Positions 1 through 8,507 are shown, numbered from the stretch's first letter. The stretch: 27,408 nucleotides of DNA from JBBDMW01 sp040878005 (GCA_040878005.1 JBBDMW010000025.1:1-27408), one strand, 5' to 3'. Notes: a model not told the origin generated them from the sequence alone. A program made the numbers and translations.

Positions 1-1
1 C

Positions 2-1117
2 TCCATGATTGCTGGCTGCTCAAGCGGAATCGAGCCAATATTCTCGCTCGCCTTCCGCAAGCACAACATCCTCGAGGGACAGACGCTCTACTACGTGGAC
101 CACAACTTCGAGAGCATCGCACAAGAGCGCGGGTTCTTCAGCAGCGAAGACCTGATGGAGTACATGGCCGACGGCGGGTCCCTGCAGGAACGCGATGACG
201 TGCCGGATGACGTGAAGCGCCTCTTTCATGTGGCGTCTGACATTTCACCGGAGGACCACGTGCTCATGCAGGCGGCCTTCCAGGAGAGCACAGACGCAGG
301 CATTTCGAAGACGATCAACTTCCCGAACTCGGCCACGGTCGAGGACGTGGAGCATGCCTACCTGCTGGCGTGGGAGTCTCACTGCAAGGGCATCACGGTG
401 TACCGCTCTGGCAGCCGTGAGAAAGAGGTCCTGACCAGCGGCCATGAAAAGAAGAAGTCCGCCGAAGAGATGCAGGCTGTTGCCGAGGCAGCAGCACAGG
501 CCGCAGCAGAGGCGACCGCCGAGGCTTATGAGTCGGTCCCGCAGTACGTTGTGCCCCGTGAGAGGCCGGCGGAGCTGCACGGCGTGACCCGCCGGGTCCG
601 CACAGGCCGCGGCAACCTGTACGTGACGGTGAACCTGAGCGCGGACGGTCGTCCGTTCGAGGTGTTCGCAACGCATGGCAAGGCGGGCGGAAATGATGCT
701 GCGATGGCCGAGGCGGTTTCCCGGCTGGCGTCCCTGACGCTCCGCTCAGGGGTGGACCCGCAGGAAGTCATCAAGCAGCTTCGCGGCATTACGGACGTGC
801 CGGCGTGGGATGACGGGGACCTGATCAGGTCAGGGCCTGACGCCATAGCGTTGGTCCTGGAGCGCCTCGTAAACAACGTCAGCGAATCAGCAGATTCACT
901 GGATGGCGCAGAACAGGCACAGCTTGGCCTCTTCAAGCGGCCATCGTCAAAGGAGCTGGGCCTGCCGTCTTCAGCCCGGGTGGATGTGATGAGCAGGCCG
1001 TCCAGGGCCACGGTCACGGTCGGCGTGGACGATTCGCTCTGCCCGGATTGCCAGATGACGCTGGCCCATGAAGAGGGATGCCAGAAGTGCTACGGCTGCG
1101 GATACAGCAAGTGCTAA
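2..1117 (+). CDS. nrdJ: Adenosylcobalamin-dependent (class II) ribonucleotide reductase, C-terminal part
   Basis: Reduces ribonucleotides to deoxyribonucleotides using coenzyme B12. The frame is open to the left edge, so this is the C-terminal ~371 residues of a longer protein; the first ATG (position 5) is internal. The segment SGIEPIFSLAFRK and the stretch around STDAGISKTINFPNSATVED are typical of the end of the NrdJ catalytic barrel. They are followed by an Ala/Glu-rich linker and a conserved accessory domain. The protein ends in a Cys-rich zinc-ribbon-like tail (CPDC, then CQKCYGCGYSKC). In class II enzymes such C-terminal cysteines pass reducing equivalents to the active site. It ends at TAA 1115-1117, just before a strong hairpin terminator. 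Family assignment is firm; only the N-terminal part with the active-site loop is missing, because of the window edge. Confidence 0.93.
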   Translation, partial: SMIAGCSSGIEPIFSLAFRKHNILEGQTLYYVDHNFESIAQERGFFSSEDLMEYMADGGSLQERDDVPDDVKRLFHVASDISPEDHVLMQAAFQESTDAGISKTINFPNSATVEDVEHAYLLAWESHCKGITVYRSGSREKEVLTSGHEKKKSAEEMQAVAEAAAQAAAEATAEAYESVPQYVVPRERPAELHGVTRRVRTGRGNLYVTVNLSADGRPFEVFATHGKAGGNDAAMAEAVSRLASLTLRSGVDPQEVIKQLRGITDVPAWDDGDLIRSGPDAIALVLERLVNNVSESADSLDGAEQAQLGLFKRPSSKELGLPSSARVDVMSRPSRATVTVGVDDSLCPDCQMTLAHEEGCQKCYGCGYSKC

Positions 1118-1160
1118 GAGAGTGCGAGGGCAAAGGGATCTGACGTCTCGATGACCTTAC

Positions 1161-1198
1161 AAAGAAGAGGCCCCGGAATGTTCCGGGGCCTCTTCTTT
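1161..1198. terminator. Perfect 18-bp hairpin, bidirectional terminator
   Basis: AAAGAAGAGGCCCCGGAA, then TG, then the exact reverse complement. The GC-rich core is flanked by A-rich and T-rich outer arms, so the T-run serves both strands. It lies between the convergent nrdJ (+) and RraA-like (-) genes. The outer arm AAAGAAGAGG recurs in the hairpin at 16779. Confidence 0.85.
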
Positions 1199-1243
1199 CA
1201 TGCGCCTGCCTAATTCATGCACAGCGACCATGGCTAAGCCAAA

Positions 1244-1987
1244 TTAGGACTTCTGCTTTGCCTTCCACTCTCGGTAGAGCTTGAAGGTCGCATCATCCGG
1301 CGGGTAGTACTTACCAGGCGAGAGGTTCTCTTCATCCAACCGGCGCCTGATCCACTCCTCCAGGTCATCGTACTCAATGGCCTTCTCGGCAATCTCTTTG
1401 GCTGCAATCCGCGGGATCACCACCACGCCGTCATCATCGGCCAGTATGTAGTCGCCGGGGCGTACAAGCACGCCGTCAACGGTGACAGCATCGTTCGTGG
1501 AGTAAGGCGTGCCAATCAGTGTGCCGAGGTTGGAAGTCTTGTCGTAGCCCCACAGCATGACGCCGTAATCTTTGACCGTGTGCATGTCGCGGATGCCGCC
1601 ATCGCACACCAGGCCGTCGATGTTCCTCTGCTTGAGTCGCAGGAACTTGATGTCGCCGCCGATGGACATCAGCTTTGTCCGCATGGACTCCATCACTATG
1701 ACATCTCCGGGGCCGGCAAGCTCGAACGCAGCATACTCGGGAGACTGCTCTCCGGAAGGCTTCTCTGCATTCGCGTCGGGCCGGGCAGGAACAAAGCGAA
1801 CCGTGACAGCGCGTGCGACCAACCTCTCGCCGGGATTCATGGTCTTGATGTTGGGCATGTACACGTAGCGCGGGTCAAAACCGTTGCGGGCCAGCACATC
1901 CACGACAGCGGTGGAGTTGACCGACTTCAGTTTCTCGATTGTGTCCGGGTCGAGCACGTGATCGGGAGTAGGCGGAACGTTGGGCAT
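1244..1987 (-). CDS. RraA-like family protein (HMG/CHA aldolase-like)
   Basis: A 247-residue member of the RraA/HMG aldolase-like fold. The family includes 4-hydroxy-4-methyl-2-oxoglutarate aldolases and RNase E inhibitors, and many members are uncharacterised. The core shows the family pattern: GPGDVIVMES, then a glycine-led turn (GGDIKFLRLKQRNIDGLV), then CDGGIRD, where the Arg-Asp pair is the conserved substrate/metal site. VRPGDYILADDDGVVVIP follows near the C-terminus. A longer open frame reaches 2305, but ATG 1987 is preceded by AGAGGA at 1994-1999 with a 6-nt spacer, and the extra 106 residues are low-complexity. The C-terminal extension (EEWIRRRLDEENLSPGKYYP) resembles versions annotated as dimethylmenaquinone methyltransferase, a name now known to be wrong for the family. 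A catabolic aldolase or decarboxylase is more likely than RNA regulation; the substrate is unknown. Confidence 0.85.
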   Translation of the reverse strand: MPNVPPTPDHVLDPDTIEKLKSVNSTAVVDVLARNGFDPRYVYMPNIKTMNPGERLVARAVTVRFVPARPDANAEKPSGEQSPEYAAFELAGPGDVIVMESMRTKLMSIGGDIKFLRLKQRNIDGLVCDGGIRDMHTVKDYGVMLWGYDKTSNLGTLIGTPYSTNDAVTVDGVLVRPGDYILADDDGVVVIPRIAAKEIAEKAIEYDDLEEWIRRRLDEENLSPGKYYPPDDATFKLYREWKAKQKS

Positions 1988-2016
1988 CTGTAGTCCTCTG
2001 CGCCGGACATCGCATT

Positions 2017-2649
2017 TTGTCCGGCCGGATTGTTTACTGTAGCTTGAACAGGGTGCGGAATGGCCCCAAAAAACTGCTGAGGGGCCACATTCTATCGGCA
2101 CAGGGAGCGATGTTAACAAAGCAGGCGTGGATCGTCGGCACGACGCCTGCCGATACGGGCAGAGATCCTTGTGCTCCGGAGACTCGCATATCCCTGCTGC
2201 TGAAACCGTGGTGGCATGCGGAGATAGCCAGGAGGCTGCGGCGGACCGACTTTGACCCGCCTCCATCAGTGGACTGTGTGCTGCTCTGGCTGGCGCGTCG
2301 GACAAGGCCTCTCGTTGAACCGTCGCAGGCAGGTCAGTACCGCCAGTTCATTGGCAGGGTGTTCGGGATGCGGGGACAGACCGCACGCGATGGACTGCGC
2401 ACAGTGTTCACACATTCGCAGGTGGCACGGCTGTCCAGCGACCTGCGGTTCGATGCCGCGGCGTTACCTTCATCGCTGGCATTTGATCAATGGCTCGGCC
2501 TGTTTCGCTACTTTGCGCTTACCCATAAAAAGGAGGCCAGGAGCAGACAGCAGCGTCAACGCTTACCCCGGAGGCGCACCACCAAAGTCGATCAAGAACA
2601 ACGACAGGATGAACCCTATACCCAGCAGCGCAGCCAGCAACTGCCATAG
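2017..2649 (+). pseudogene. C-terminal remnant of an Erm-type rRNA adenine N6-methyltransferase
   Basis: Codons from about 2125 to 2520 read like the C-terminal half of Erm/KsgA-family rRNA adenine dimethylases. ETRISLLLKPWW is followed by RRLRRTDFDPPPSVDCVLL, the family's F-x-P-x-P-x-V-D motif, and then by a helical domain ending in FDQWLGLFRYF. The SAM-binding half (GxGxG, NxPY) is absent. Upstream sequence runs straight into the divergent RraA-like gene, so no room remains for it. The open frame continues past the homology to 2649, where it overlaps a minus-strand small gene; that tail looks like chance coding. Possible starts are 2017 and 2110, neither with a good Shine-Dalgarno. Full-length relatives dimethylate A2058 of 23S rRNA and give macrolide resistance. 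This piece cannot be catalytic. I treat it as a deletion remnant. Confidence 0.6.
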
Positions 2650-2775
2650 GATAGTGGTCCACTTGCGTTCCTTAGGCTTCTCGAAGGCCTTCTGGTTGGA
2701 GCGCTCGATGTCACGTTGGTCGGGGCCGTAGAGCCGCTCTTCTTTGTTTCCGTTCTGGTCGCGGTTTCTTGCCAT
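2563..2775 (-). CDS. Small hypothetical single-pass membrane protein
   Basis: A 70-residue ORF. The first ~40 residues are highly charged and hydrophilic (KEERLYGPDQRDIERSNQKA). One clear transmembrane segment follows (about residues 44-64, around ILWQLLAALLGIGFILSLFL) and then a short tail (DFGGAPPG). This charged-N/TM-C layout is common in short membrane proteins of unknown function. I chose ATG 2775; GTG 2781 is in frame two codons upstream. Neither has an obvious Shine-Dalgarno, which lowers confidence. It is flanked on both sides by plus-strand pseudogene remnants, so it may be a small survivor in a degrading segment. No function can be assigned. Confidence 0.5.
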   Translation of the reverse strand: MARNRDQNGNKEERLYGPDQRDIERSNQKAFEKPKERKWTTILWQLLAALLGIGFILSLFLIDFGGAPPG

Positions 2776-2877
2776 GTACACGATGATACTGGTTCAGGCG
2801 GTCCCACGTGACGCACGCTATGCACACAAATGGCCCCTTACCAGAGAGGCCCAGCTACCAGCCGACAAGACCCTCAC

Positions 2878-3069
2878 GTGTCCATCCTGCTCTCCACAGG
2901 CACATGATCCCTGGCGCGAAGCATGATGGCATCCAGGCCGGTGGAGCTTGAGCGCTGGACACAGGCGTTCCCGTCGGCCAAGGTAGTGCGGCTGGAGGCG
3001 GCAGGTCACTTTGTGCCGGAGGAGGCCCCAGAGGAGTTGGGTGAAGCGGTTAGAAGGTTCGCCAGGTAA
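2878..3069 (+). pseudogene. Decayed C-terminal tail of an alpha/beta hydrolase
   Basis: From ATG 2923 the frame reads PVELERWTQAFPSAKVV, then LEAAGHFVPEEAPEELGEAV, ending at TAA 3067-3069. This is the C-terminal block of haloalkane-dehalogenase-like alpha/beta hydrolases, with the catalytic His in AAGHF. The preceding strand and acid loop appear in other frames: VSILLSTGT from 2878, then HDPWREA in a second frame. In-frame stops (TGA 2905-2907) block a continuous reading. At least two frameshifts would be needed to restore it, and nothing hydrolase-like is visible further upstream. It is a broken remnant rather than a small gene. Confidence 0.55.
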
Positions 3070-3081
3070 ATTGCCTCCGCC

Positions 3082-4449
3082 CTATCCCAGGCCCCGCTCT
3101 CCGAACCTCTCCATGATGAGCGCGGCCTGCTTCGTGCCCAGCAGGAAGTCCTCAATCGTAATATTCTCGTTCGGAGCGTGGATCTTGTGGGACGGATGAT
3201 CAACGCCGGACGTGGCAACCGGCGTGCCAAGCGTGTCGGCGAAGTCATACATAGGACCAGTGCCAGCCATGTTGGGTGCTATCACCGGCTTGCGGCCGTA
3301 AACATCCGACGCAGTCTCGGCCACCAGGCGGACCCATGGCGAGTCTATGGGTGTCCGTGAGGGGTTCACACCGGCCAGGTACTCGACCTCGACATCTTCA
3401 AACCCCTGGTCTTTAAGATGCTTTCGAAGTTTCTGGAAGATGTCCCGCGGGCGCTGATCCGGCACCAGGCGGAAGTCCATCTTGGCACTGGCTTCAGCGG
3501 GCAGCACCGTTTTCATGCCCGCGCCGTTGTATCCGCTGATGAAACCGTTGATGTTTGCCGTCGGTTCAAGAAGATACTTGTTTCGCAGCGCATCTCCCCT
3601 GACCCCGCCTGTGAACTCTTTGACGCCAAACGTGGATTTCCATGCGGCCTCCTCATCTGGGAGCCTCCGAATGGCCTCTTGCTCTTTGCGGGTGACCGGG
3701 CGTATGTCGTCATGGAACCCGGGGATCAGGATCCAGTCCTCGGAATCTTTGATGGCGTTCAGCGCCTGCACCAGGCGCCACGCTGCGGCCGGGAGAATAG
3801 TGGCATATGAGGAGTGGGCATCACCGGAGAGCTTCTTTACCCTGAGGTTTATGGTCAGGATGCCCTTCAGGCCCAGGTAGATGAACGGATCATTGGACAG
3901 CGTGCGGCCACCGCCCTCCCATATGCAGGCGTCCGCCATGAAGTCGCGCCCGCGCTGCTCGATCAGCCCCCCAAGGTTGGGGCTGCCAATCTCCTCTTCG
4001 CCCTCAACGAAGAACTTCAGGTTGCAGGGCAGCTCGCCGCGCACTTCACGAAACGCTCTGATGGCGGCAAGGCGGGCGGCGATGTTTCCCTTATCGTCAG
4101 ACATCCCGCGGCCGTAAAGGCGGTCGCCACGGCGGGTTGGGACGAAAGGCTCCGACTCCCACAACTCCAGCGGCTCTGGCGGCTGCACGTCATAGTGCGT
4201 GTAAAAAAGAAGGGTGTGGGCAGAGACGCCGCCGGACTTGCCGAATACCGAGGGCCGGTCTGCATTGGCCACGGGCATGATTTCCGATTCCAGCCCAACT
4301 GACTCCAGCTTCTCCTTTACAAGCTGCGGCGCCTTGTCAAATCCAACGTCCTGCGCCGATATGCTGGGCTGGCGGACCAGTTCGAAAAGCAGGTCTATGC
4401 TCTCGTCCACGTGCTTTTCGATGTGCTTGTAGATGTCCTGCATGGACAT
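3082..4449 (-). CDS. M20-family metallopeptidase (dipeptidase/deacylase)
   Basis: A 455-residue M20 peptidase (ArgE/DapE/CPG2-like), a di-zinc enzyme that hydrolyses amide bonds of dipeptides or N-acyl amino acids in the cytoplasm. Metal ligands are visible in order: H85 and D87 in FYTHYDVQP, the bridging Asp in GRGMSDDKG (about 118), the Glu pair in EGEEEIGS (152-153) and the C-terminal His in KIHAPNENI. A central lid/dimerisation domain lies between them. Length fits the ~450-residue dipeptidase subgroup. The frame opens to 4524, but ATG 4449 has AGGGGA upstream with a 7-nt spacer and begins where the family begins. The downstream minus-strand neighbour is far away, and the Nudix gene ends 71 bp upstream, so the two may be cotranscribed. 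Exact substrate cannot be read from sequence. Confidence 0.92.
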   Translation of the reverse strand: MSMQDIYKHIEKHVDESIDLLFELVRQPSISAQDVGFDKAPQLVKEKLESVGLESEIMPVANADRPSVFGKSGGVSAHTLLFYTHYDVQPPEPLELWESEPFVPTRRGDRLYGRGMSDDKGNIAARLAAIRAFREVRGELPCNLKFFVEGEEEIGSPNLGGLIEQRGRDFMADACIWEGGGRTLSNDPFIYLGLKGILTINLRVKKLSGDAHSSYATILPAAAWRLVQALNAIKDSEDWILIPGFHDDIRPVTRKEQEAIRRLPDEEAAWKSTFGVKEFTGGVRGDALRNKYLLEPTANINGFISGYNGAGMKTVLPAEASAKMDFRLVPDQRPRDIFQKLRKHLKDQGFEDVEVEYLAGVNPSRTPIDSPWVRLVAETASDVYGRKPVIAPNMAGTGPMYDFADTLGTPVATSGVDHPSHKIHAPNENITIEDFLLGTKQAALIMERFGERGLG

Positions 4450-4520
4450 GCTTACGTCCCCTGTGGCCACGACGGGCCGTATTAAGTAAGGTTCGTCAAT
4501 TCGGGGCTGCACCGCACTGA

Positions 4521-5063
4521 TCAACCGGACGCAACCAGCATGGCCAGGGCGCTAAGAGTGGTGCCATCGTAAATATCACCACCGGCCACCATCTGCCACG
4601 CTTCATCCCTGGATACGAACCGTCCCTCCAGTATGGCTTCGCTGCTTTGCAGTGCAAGGGCATCGCCGGGGTCATGACGAACGTCCACGACCGCCACGGT
4701 GTGGCGCACTCCAAAGAACCCGGCGTCTGGTGAAAAACTACCCAGGCTGGACACGCTTTCGGCCTGCAGGCCGGTTTCTTCCAGGAGTTCCCGCCTGGCA
4801 GCGGATTCCGCATCTTCGCCGTCTGCGCCGTATCCGCGCGGGAACTCCCATGAGTCGGCCCTGACCGCGTAACGGTTGACCCGGATCAGCAGGATTCTGC
4901 CGTCAGGCAGCCGGGGAATGACGATGACGCCGCCCCTGCGCCCTGGCGGCTCGACCCAGGCATATGTGCCTGGACTGCCGTCAGGAAGTGTCACCTCGTC
5001 GTCGTACAACCGGACCCACGGATTTTCATAGACCACGCGTTCACGAACCAACTTGAAGCGCAT
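4521..5063 (-). CDS. Nudix hydrolase (ADP-ribose pyrophosphatase-like)
   Basis: 180 residues. The Nudix box is complete and canonical at residues 77-99: G77, E83 and R91-E92-L-L-E95-E96-T-G98-L99, fitting GX5EX7REUXEEXGU. The acidic residues bind the metals that drive hydrolysis of a nucleoside diphosphate linked to another group. The N-terminal segment (VYENPWVRLYDDEVTLPDG) and the SFSPDAGFF stretch after the box are typical of the ADP-ribose/NDP-sugar pyrophosphatase branch, so that is the most likely substrate class. ATG 5063 has GGAAGG upstream at a usable distance. It is encoded just upstream of the M20 peptidase on the same strand. Substrate is inferred, not shown. Confidence 0.92.
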   Translation of the reverse strand: MRFKLVRERVVYENPWVRLYDDEVTLPDGSPGTYAWVEPPGRRGGVIVIPRLPDGRILLIRVNRYAVRADSWEFPRGYGADGEDAESAARRELLEETGLQAESVSSLGSFSPDAGFFGVRHTVAVVDVRHDPGDALALQSSEAILEGRFVSRDEAWQMVAGGDIYDGTTLSALAMLVASG

Positions 5064-5193
5064 GTCGCCTGCCTTCCGTGTTCACATCATGTTCGGCCGG
5101 TCGCATATGCGTCACGTACACGATGGCGTGAAGCTTGGCCAACCAGCTGCCAGCCGTGCGCCAGCCATACGACAACAAGGATGGACGCGCATG

Positions 5194-5982
5194 CTACAGG
5201 CTCGGCCCTGCGGAGGCGATCATGCCACCGTCCACCAACAATGTCTCGCCATTGACATATTCGCCCAGGTGAGAGGTCAGGAACAGGACCGCGTTTGCGA
5301 TGTCGCTGGGCAAGCCGCCTCGTTCAGAAGGTATGCGCCCCTTCATGCCGGGCCGTTCGTCCAGGTTGTACGGCTCTGGATCGATTCCATCTTCTGAAAT
5401 GGTGTTTACGATGGCGCCTGGTGCAATGGCATTTGCAGTGATGCCGGTGCCGTGGAGGTCGGCAGCGAAGCCCTTGACCATGCGCCGAAGGCCTGCCTTC
5501 GCCACACCGTATGCTGTCCAATTTTCCCAGGCACGATAAGCATGAACACTGGACAGGCAAATGATCCGGCCGCCGTCACCGTGGCTCACCATTTCACGGG
5601 CGGCCCGTTGCGATGCAAAGAAGTAGCCCTTGAGCGACAGGTTCATCATGCGGTCCCAGTAAGCTTCATCGGTATCGAAGAACGGCCTGGACTGGTCTGG
5701 GAAGATGGCGTTGTTGACCAGGACATCTATGCGGCCGTGCTCTGCCACGAAGGCATCAATCAGTGAATTGACCCCTGCGACGGAACTGACGTCCTGGATG
5801 TGCACCGACGCCTTCCCGCCCTTCTCACGAGCCATCTCAGCAGTCTTGTGGGTTACGTCGTCATCAACAATGTCATTAATGCCCACGTCCGCGCCTTCGC
5901 CAGCCAGTGTCACCGCGATTCCCCGGCCTATGCCCTTGCGTGCTCCGGTGATCAGCGCCTTCTTACCATCCAGCAGTCCCAT
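5194..5982 (-). CDS. SDR-family NAD(P)-dependent oxidoreductase
   Basis: 262-residue classical short-chain dehydrogenase/reductase. Cofactor motif TGARKGIG is at residues 12-19, the NNA structural motif at 90-92, catalytic Ser145 in CLSSVHA and Tyr158-x3-Lys162 in YGVAK. APGAI and the C-terminal VNGETLLVDGG motif are also present. This is the complete Ser-Tyr-Lys machinery of FabG-like enzymes. Many such single SDRs oxidise or reduce hydroxyl/keto groups of unknown catabolites. ATG 5982 is preceded by GGAGG with a 5-nt spacer; an upstream in-frame TTG at 5994 lies inside that Shine-Dalgarno region and is unlikely to be used. It is separated from the Nudix gene by 130 bp with no recognisable feature. 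Substrate unknown. Confidence 0.94.
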   Translation of the reverse strand: MGLLDGKKALITGARKGIGRGIAVTLAGEGADVGINDIVDDDVTHKTAEMAREKGGKASVHIQDVSSVAGVNSLIDAFVAEHGRIDVLVNNAIFPDQSRPFFDTDEAYWDRMMNLSLKGYFFASQRAAREMVSHGDGGRIICLSSVHAYRAWENWTAYGVAKAGLRRMVKGFAADLHGTGITANAIAPGAIVNTISEDGIDPEPYNLDERPGMKGRIPSERGGLPSDIANAVLFLTSHLGEYVNGETLLVDGGMIASAGPSL

Positions 5983-6094
5983 GCGATCCTCCAAGGTTTG
6001 TTATCAGGTTTAACCGGCGCGATGGTACCGGTCTTTCCAGATAAAGTCGCACAACGTTAAACGATCCGAACACACCGGGGATTGGCAGCCGTTA

Positions 6095-6883
6095 CTACGG
6101 CTTGAAGACGTGTTCCCTGTGGTGGCGCAGGGCAGCAGGATCAGGCGGGAAGCGCCTCGGCATGGTCATGGCCCGGTGTGACGCCTCAAGGAGAGCCACC
6201 CGGTGGAAATCCGGCGGATCTGAAACGTCCAGTTGCGATGACACAACTACACGGAATGACTCGTCTATCGTGATCAGCCCGCGATCAAACGCCCTGTCGT
6301 AAAGAGCATTCAACGCTATGCCGTTTGAAGGGTCAGCGCGCCTTTTGGTATTGGCTGCCCAGGGAATTATGTGACTCGCGTTCAGCAATTCAGGCACTGC
6401 CAGGCCGCTGATGGCACAGCGGTACTCGTAGCCAGCCAGCACCGTGGCTCTGAAAAAAGCCTGGACGCGCCGTACACGCGTTGTCCGTTCCGCTTCCGTT
6501 GGCCCGTCAGGAGCGCTCCCAGGTTCTCCTTCATACCCGGCTTCCTGCCCTGTTGCGCCCTGGAGCCGCTGATATGCAACCTCACATTCAAGGGCAATCC
6601 GCTCCCAGTCATCCTGTGCATCCGCCCAGAGAGCACGATCCGCTGCGCTGGAGTTTTGCAGACCGCTCACGTTGCGGGCACGATGATGCGGGTCAAGGTT
6701 CGCAAAGTTGACTGCCTTCATGGCGACGGCGCCGGGAGTTCGGCCAATGAGGCCCGCCAGCTCAATGATCTCCGGGTTCCGGGAGTAAAGGCGCCCAAAT
6801 GGCGTCCGGCAATACAGCCGGAAGACCACCAGCAACTCATGCCGGCTCCACGGTCGCCTCGAAGCAGCAGCAGTGCTAGACAA
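6095..6883 (-). CDS. HNH endonuclease domain protein
   Basis: 262 residues. The N-terminal part (PWSRHELLVVFRLYCRTPFG, then NPEIIELAGLIGRTPGAVAM) is a helical, DNA-binding-like domain found fused to HNH nucleases of the restriction type. The nuclease domain is at about 140-235: C156 in YRCAISG, NASHIIPW with H171, then NGIALNALYDRAFDRGL. The His and Asn residues match the HNH metal and catalytic positions. The start is TTG 6883, overlapping the last 8 nt of the sulfatase gene, so translation is probably coupled. No Shine-Dalgarno is visible, but the family's N-terminus starts here and no better start exists. Proteins of this kind are often solitary, putative restriction or defence nucleases. 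No methyltransferase or partner is nearby. Target unknown. Confidence 0.85.
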   Translation of the reverse strand: MSSTAAASRRPWSRHELLVVFRLYCRTPFGRLYSRNPEIIELAGLIGRTPGAVAMKAVNFANLDPHHRARNVSGLQNSSAADRALWADAQDDWERIALECEVAYQRLQGATGQEAGYEGEPGSAPDGPTEAERTTRVRRVQAFFRATVLAGYEYRCAISGLAVPELLNASHIIPWAANTKRRADPSNGIALNALYDRAFDRGLITIDESFRVVVSSQLDVSDPPDFHRVALLEASHRAMTMPRRFPPDPAALRHHREHVFKP

Positions 6884-8507
6884 CGTGGACGTTGTGACCC
6901 TGCACGTTCAGCCCGCCAGCAGGACTGAGCGGCCACGGCAGCACTCCACAGCGCGCAGCCCATTCCTCGTAAAGACCGGCCATCTCCTTCACCTTCGGCC
7001 GGTTTGACGCAGCGAGGTCGTGCAGTTCTGAGCGATCCACGTTCATGTCGTACAACTCCCAGTCGCCGGGGTGCTTGCTCACCAGCTTCCACTGCCCCAT
7101 GCGCACGGCACGATTGCCTTCGTGCTCCCAGAAGATCGGCGCGTCTCGCGACCATTTCTCGCCGGTAAACACCAGCAGCAGGCTCTCTCCCTCCAGCGGC
7201 GTAACTGGTGATCCATTGATCTCCCCGGGATAGGGAGCGTGGGCTGCTGCAATGCATGTCGCTGTTATATCCACGATGTGGACCGGCTCATGCACGATTC
7301 CGGCGGAACGAATCCGGGCTGGCCAGTAGGCGATAAACGGCGTGGATATGCCGCCTTCATGAACCCAGTGCTTGAAAAGGCGAAACGGCGTGTTGCTCGC
7401 GTTGGCCCAGGGCAGGTCATAGCTCATAAACGTATCGGCTGGTCCGGGTCTCAAGCCCGGCACATTGCCCATTCGCATGCGCCCGCCGTTAGCCATTGGT
7501 GTATCGAACTGCGAACGATCAGGGCGTGCAGTGTCCTCGGCCAGGAACTCGGCGCAGCCACCATTGTCTGAAAGGAACATCACAAGAGTATTTTCCGCAA
7601 TGCCCTCCTCTTCCAGGGCTGACATTATGCGGCCAATGCCCTGGTCCATCCGGTCGATCTGCGCTGCATATACGGCCATCCGCATGTCTTCCCAATCTGT
7701 GTCGCCCACCGATTCCCACGGCGGAGCATCCTGGTCCCGTGGCGATATGTCCCACTTGCGGTCCAGCAGGCCCATGCCTTTCATCTGCTCATGACGTGAT
7801 TTGCGGACTGAATCCCATCCGCCCCGGTACATGCCTTCATAACGAGCGATGTCTTCTTCCAATGCGTGAAGCGGCCAGTGCGGCGCTGTGTAGGCGACGT
7901 ACTGGAAAAATGGCCGCTCTTGGCCGGAAGCGCTGCGGATCATTGAGACTGCACGGTCTGTGATCGCATCCGTATAGTAGAAGTCATCAGACTCCGCAGA
8001 AGTGAAGCTCTCACCATCCATAAGAGTGGGCGGATTGAAGAAGCTGCCTGCGCCCTGGAGCGTGCCATAGAACGTGCCAAAGCCACGTTGGGTGGGAGTG
8101 GGATGACCTGGCTCGCCGGCACCCCATGTGTTTGGATGGAGCATGTCGTAGTCCCCGCCAACATGCCACTTGCCAGACATAAGGGTGCGGTAGCCGCCTG
8201 CACCAAGGACTTCTGCAACCGTGGCACAGCTATCGTTCAGATAGCCCTGGTAGGCAGAGTGGCCTGTGTTCTTGACCATATGGCCCACGCCTGCCTGGTG
8301 AGAATAGAGGCCGGTCAACAGTGAAGCTCGCGAAGGGCAGCACCGGGCAGTGTTGTACATCTGGGTAAAGCGAAGCCCAGAGGCTGCGAGCTTGTCCAGG
8401 TTGGGCGTACGTATCTCGGCCCCATAACAGCCGATATCGGAGAACCCCATATCATCGGCAAGAATCAAGATGATGTTGGGCGGAGACTCGGCGGGTGTGT
8501 TGGTCAT
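6876..8507 (-). CDS. Type I sulfatase (arylsulfatase family)
   Basis: 543 residues, usual length for the family. The formylglycine signature CCPSRASLLTG begins at C56 (C-x-P-S-R...T-G), and this Cys is oxidised to formylglycine, the nucleophile for sulfate-ester hydrolysis. D18-D19 in ILADDM and the Asp-Asn of FLSDNGG supply the calcium site, and GKWHVGG carries the conserved Lys and His. No signal peptide follows ATG 8507, so the protein appears cytoplasmic, unless the in-frame extension to 8552 is used, which is also not signal-like. The ribosome site is weak (AGGGCAG). Sulfatases are abundant in marine and sediment heterotrophs that degrade sulfated organics. The anaerobic or aerobic formylglycine-generating enzyme is not in the window. 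The stop overlaps the HNH gene start. Confidence 0.95.
   Translation of the reverse strand: MTNTPAESPPNIILILADDMGFSDIGCYGAEIRTPNLDKLAASGLRFTQMYNTARCCPSRASLLTGLYSHQAGVGHMVKNTGHSAYQGYLNDSCATVAEVLGAGGYRTLMSGKWHVGGDYDMLHPNTWGAGEPGHPTPTQRGFGTFYGTLQGAGSFFNPPTLMDGESFTSAESDDFYYTDAITDRAVSMIRSASGQERPFFQYVAYTAPHWPLHALEEDIARYEGMYRGGWDSVRKSRHEQMKGMGLLDRKWDISPRDQDAPPWESVGDTDWEDMRMAVYAAQIDRMDQGIGRIMSALEEEGIAENTLVMFLSDNGGCAEFLAEDTARPDRSQFDTPMANGGRMRMGNVPGLRPGPADTFMSYDLPWANASNTPFRLFKHWVHEGGISTPFIAYWPARIRSAGIVHEPVHIVDITATCIAAAHAPYPGEINGSPVTPLEGESLLLVFTGEKWSRDAPIFWEHEGNRAVRMGQWKLVSKHPGDWELYDMNVDRSELHDLAASNRPKVKEMAGLYEEWAARCGVLPWPLSPAGGLNVQGHNVHVV

Noticed and set aside
2818..3009. 63-codon minus-strand Cys/His-rich ORF
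   Set aside because: Antisense to the alpha/beta hydrolase remnant, with no independent support.
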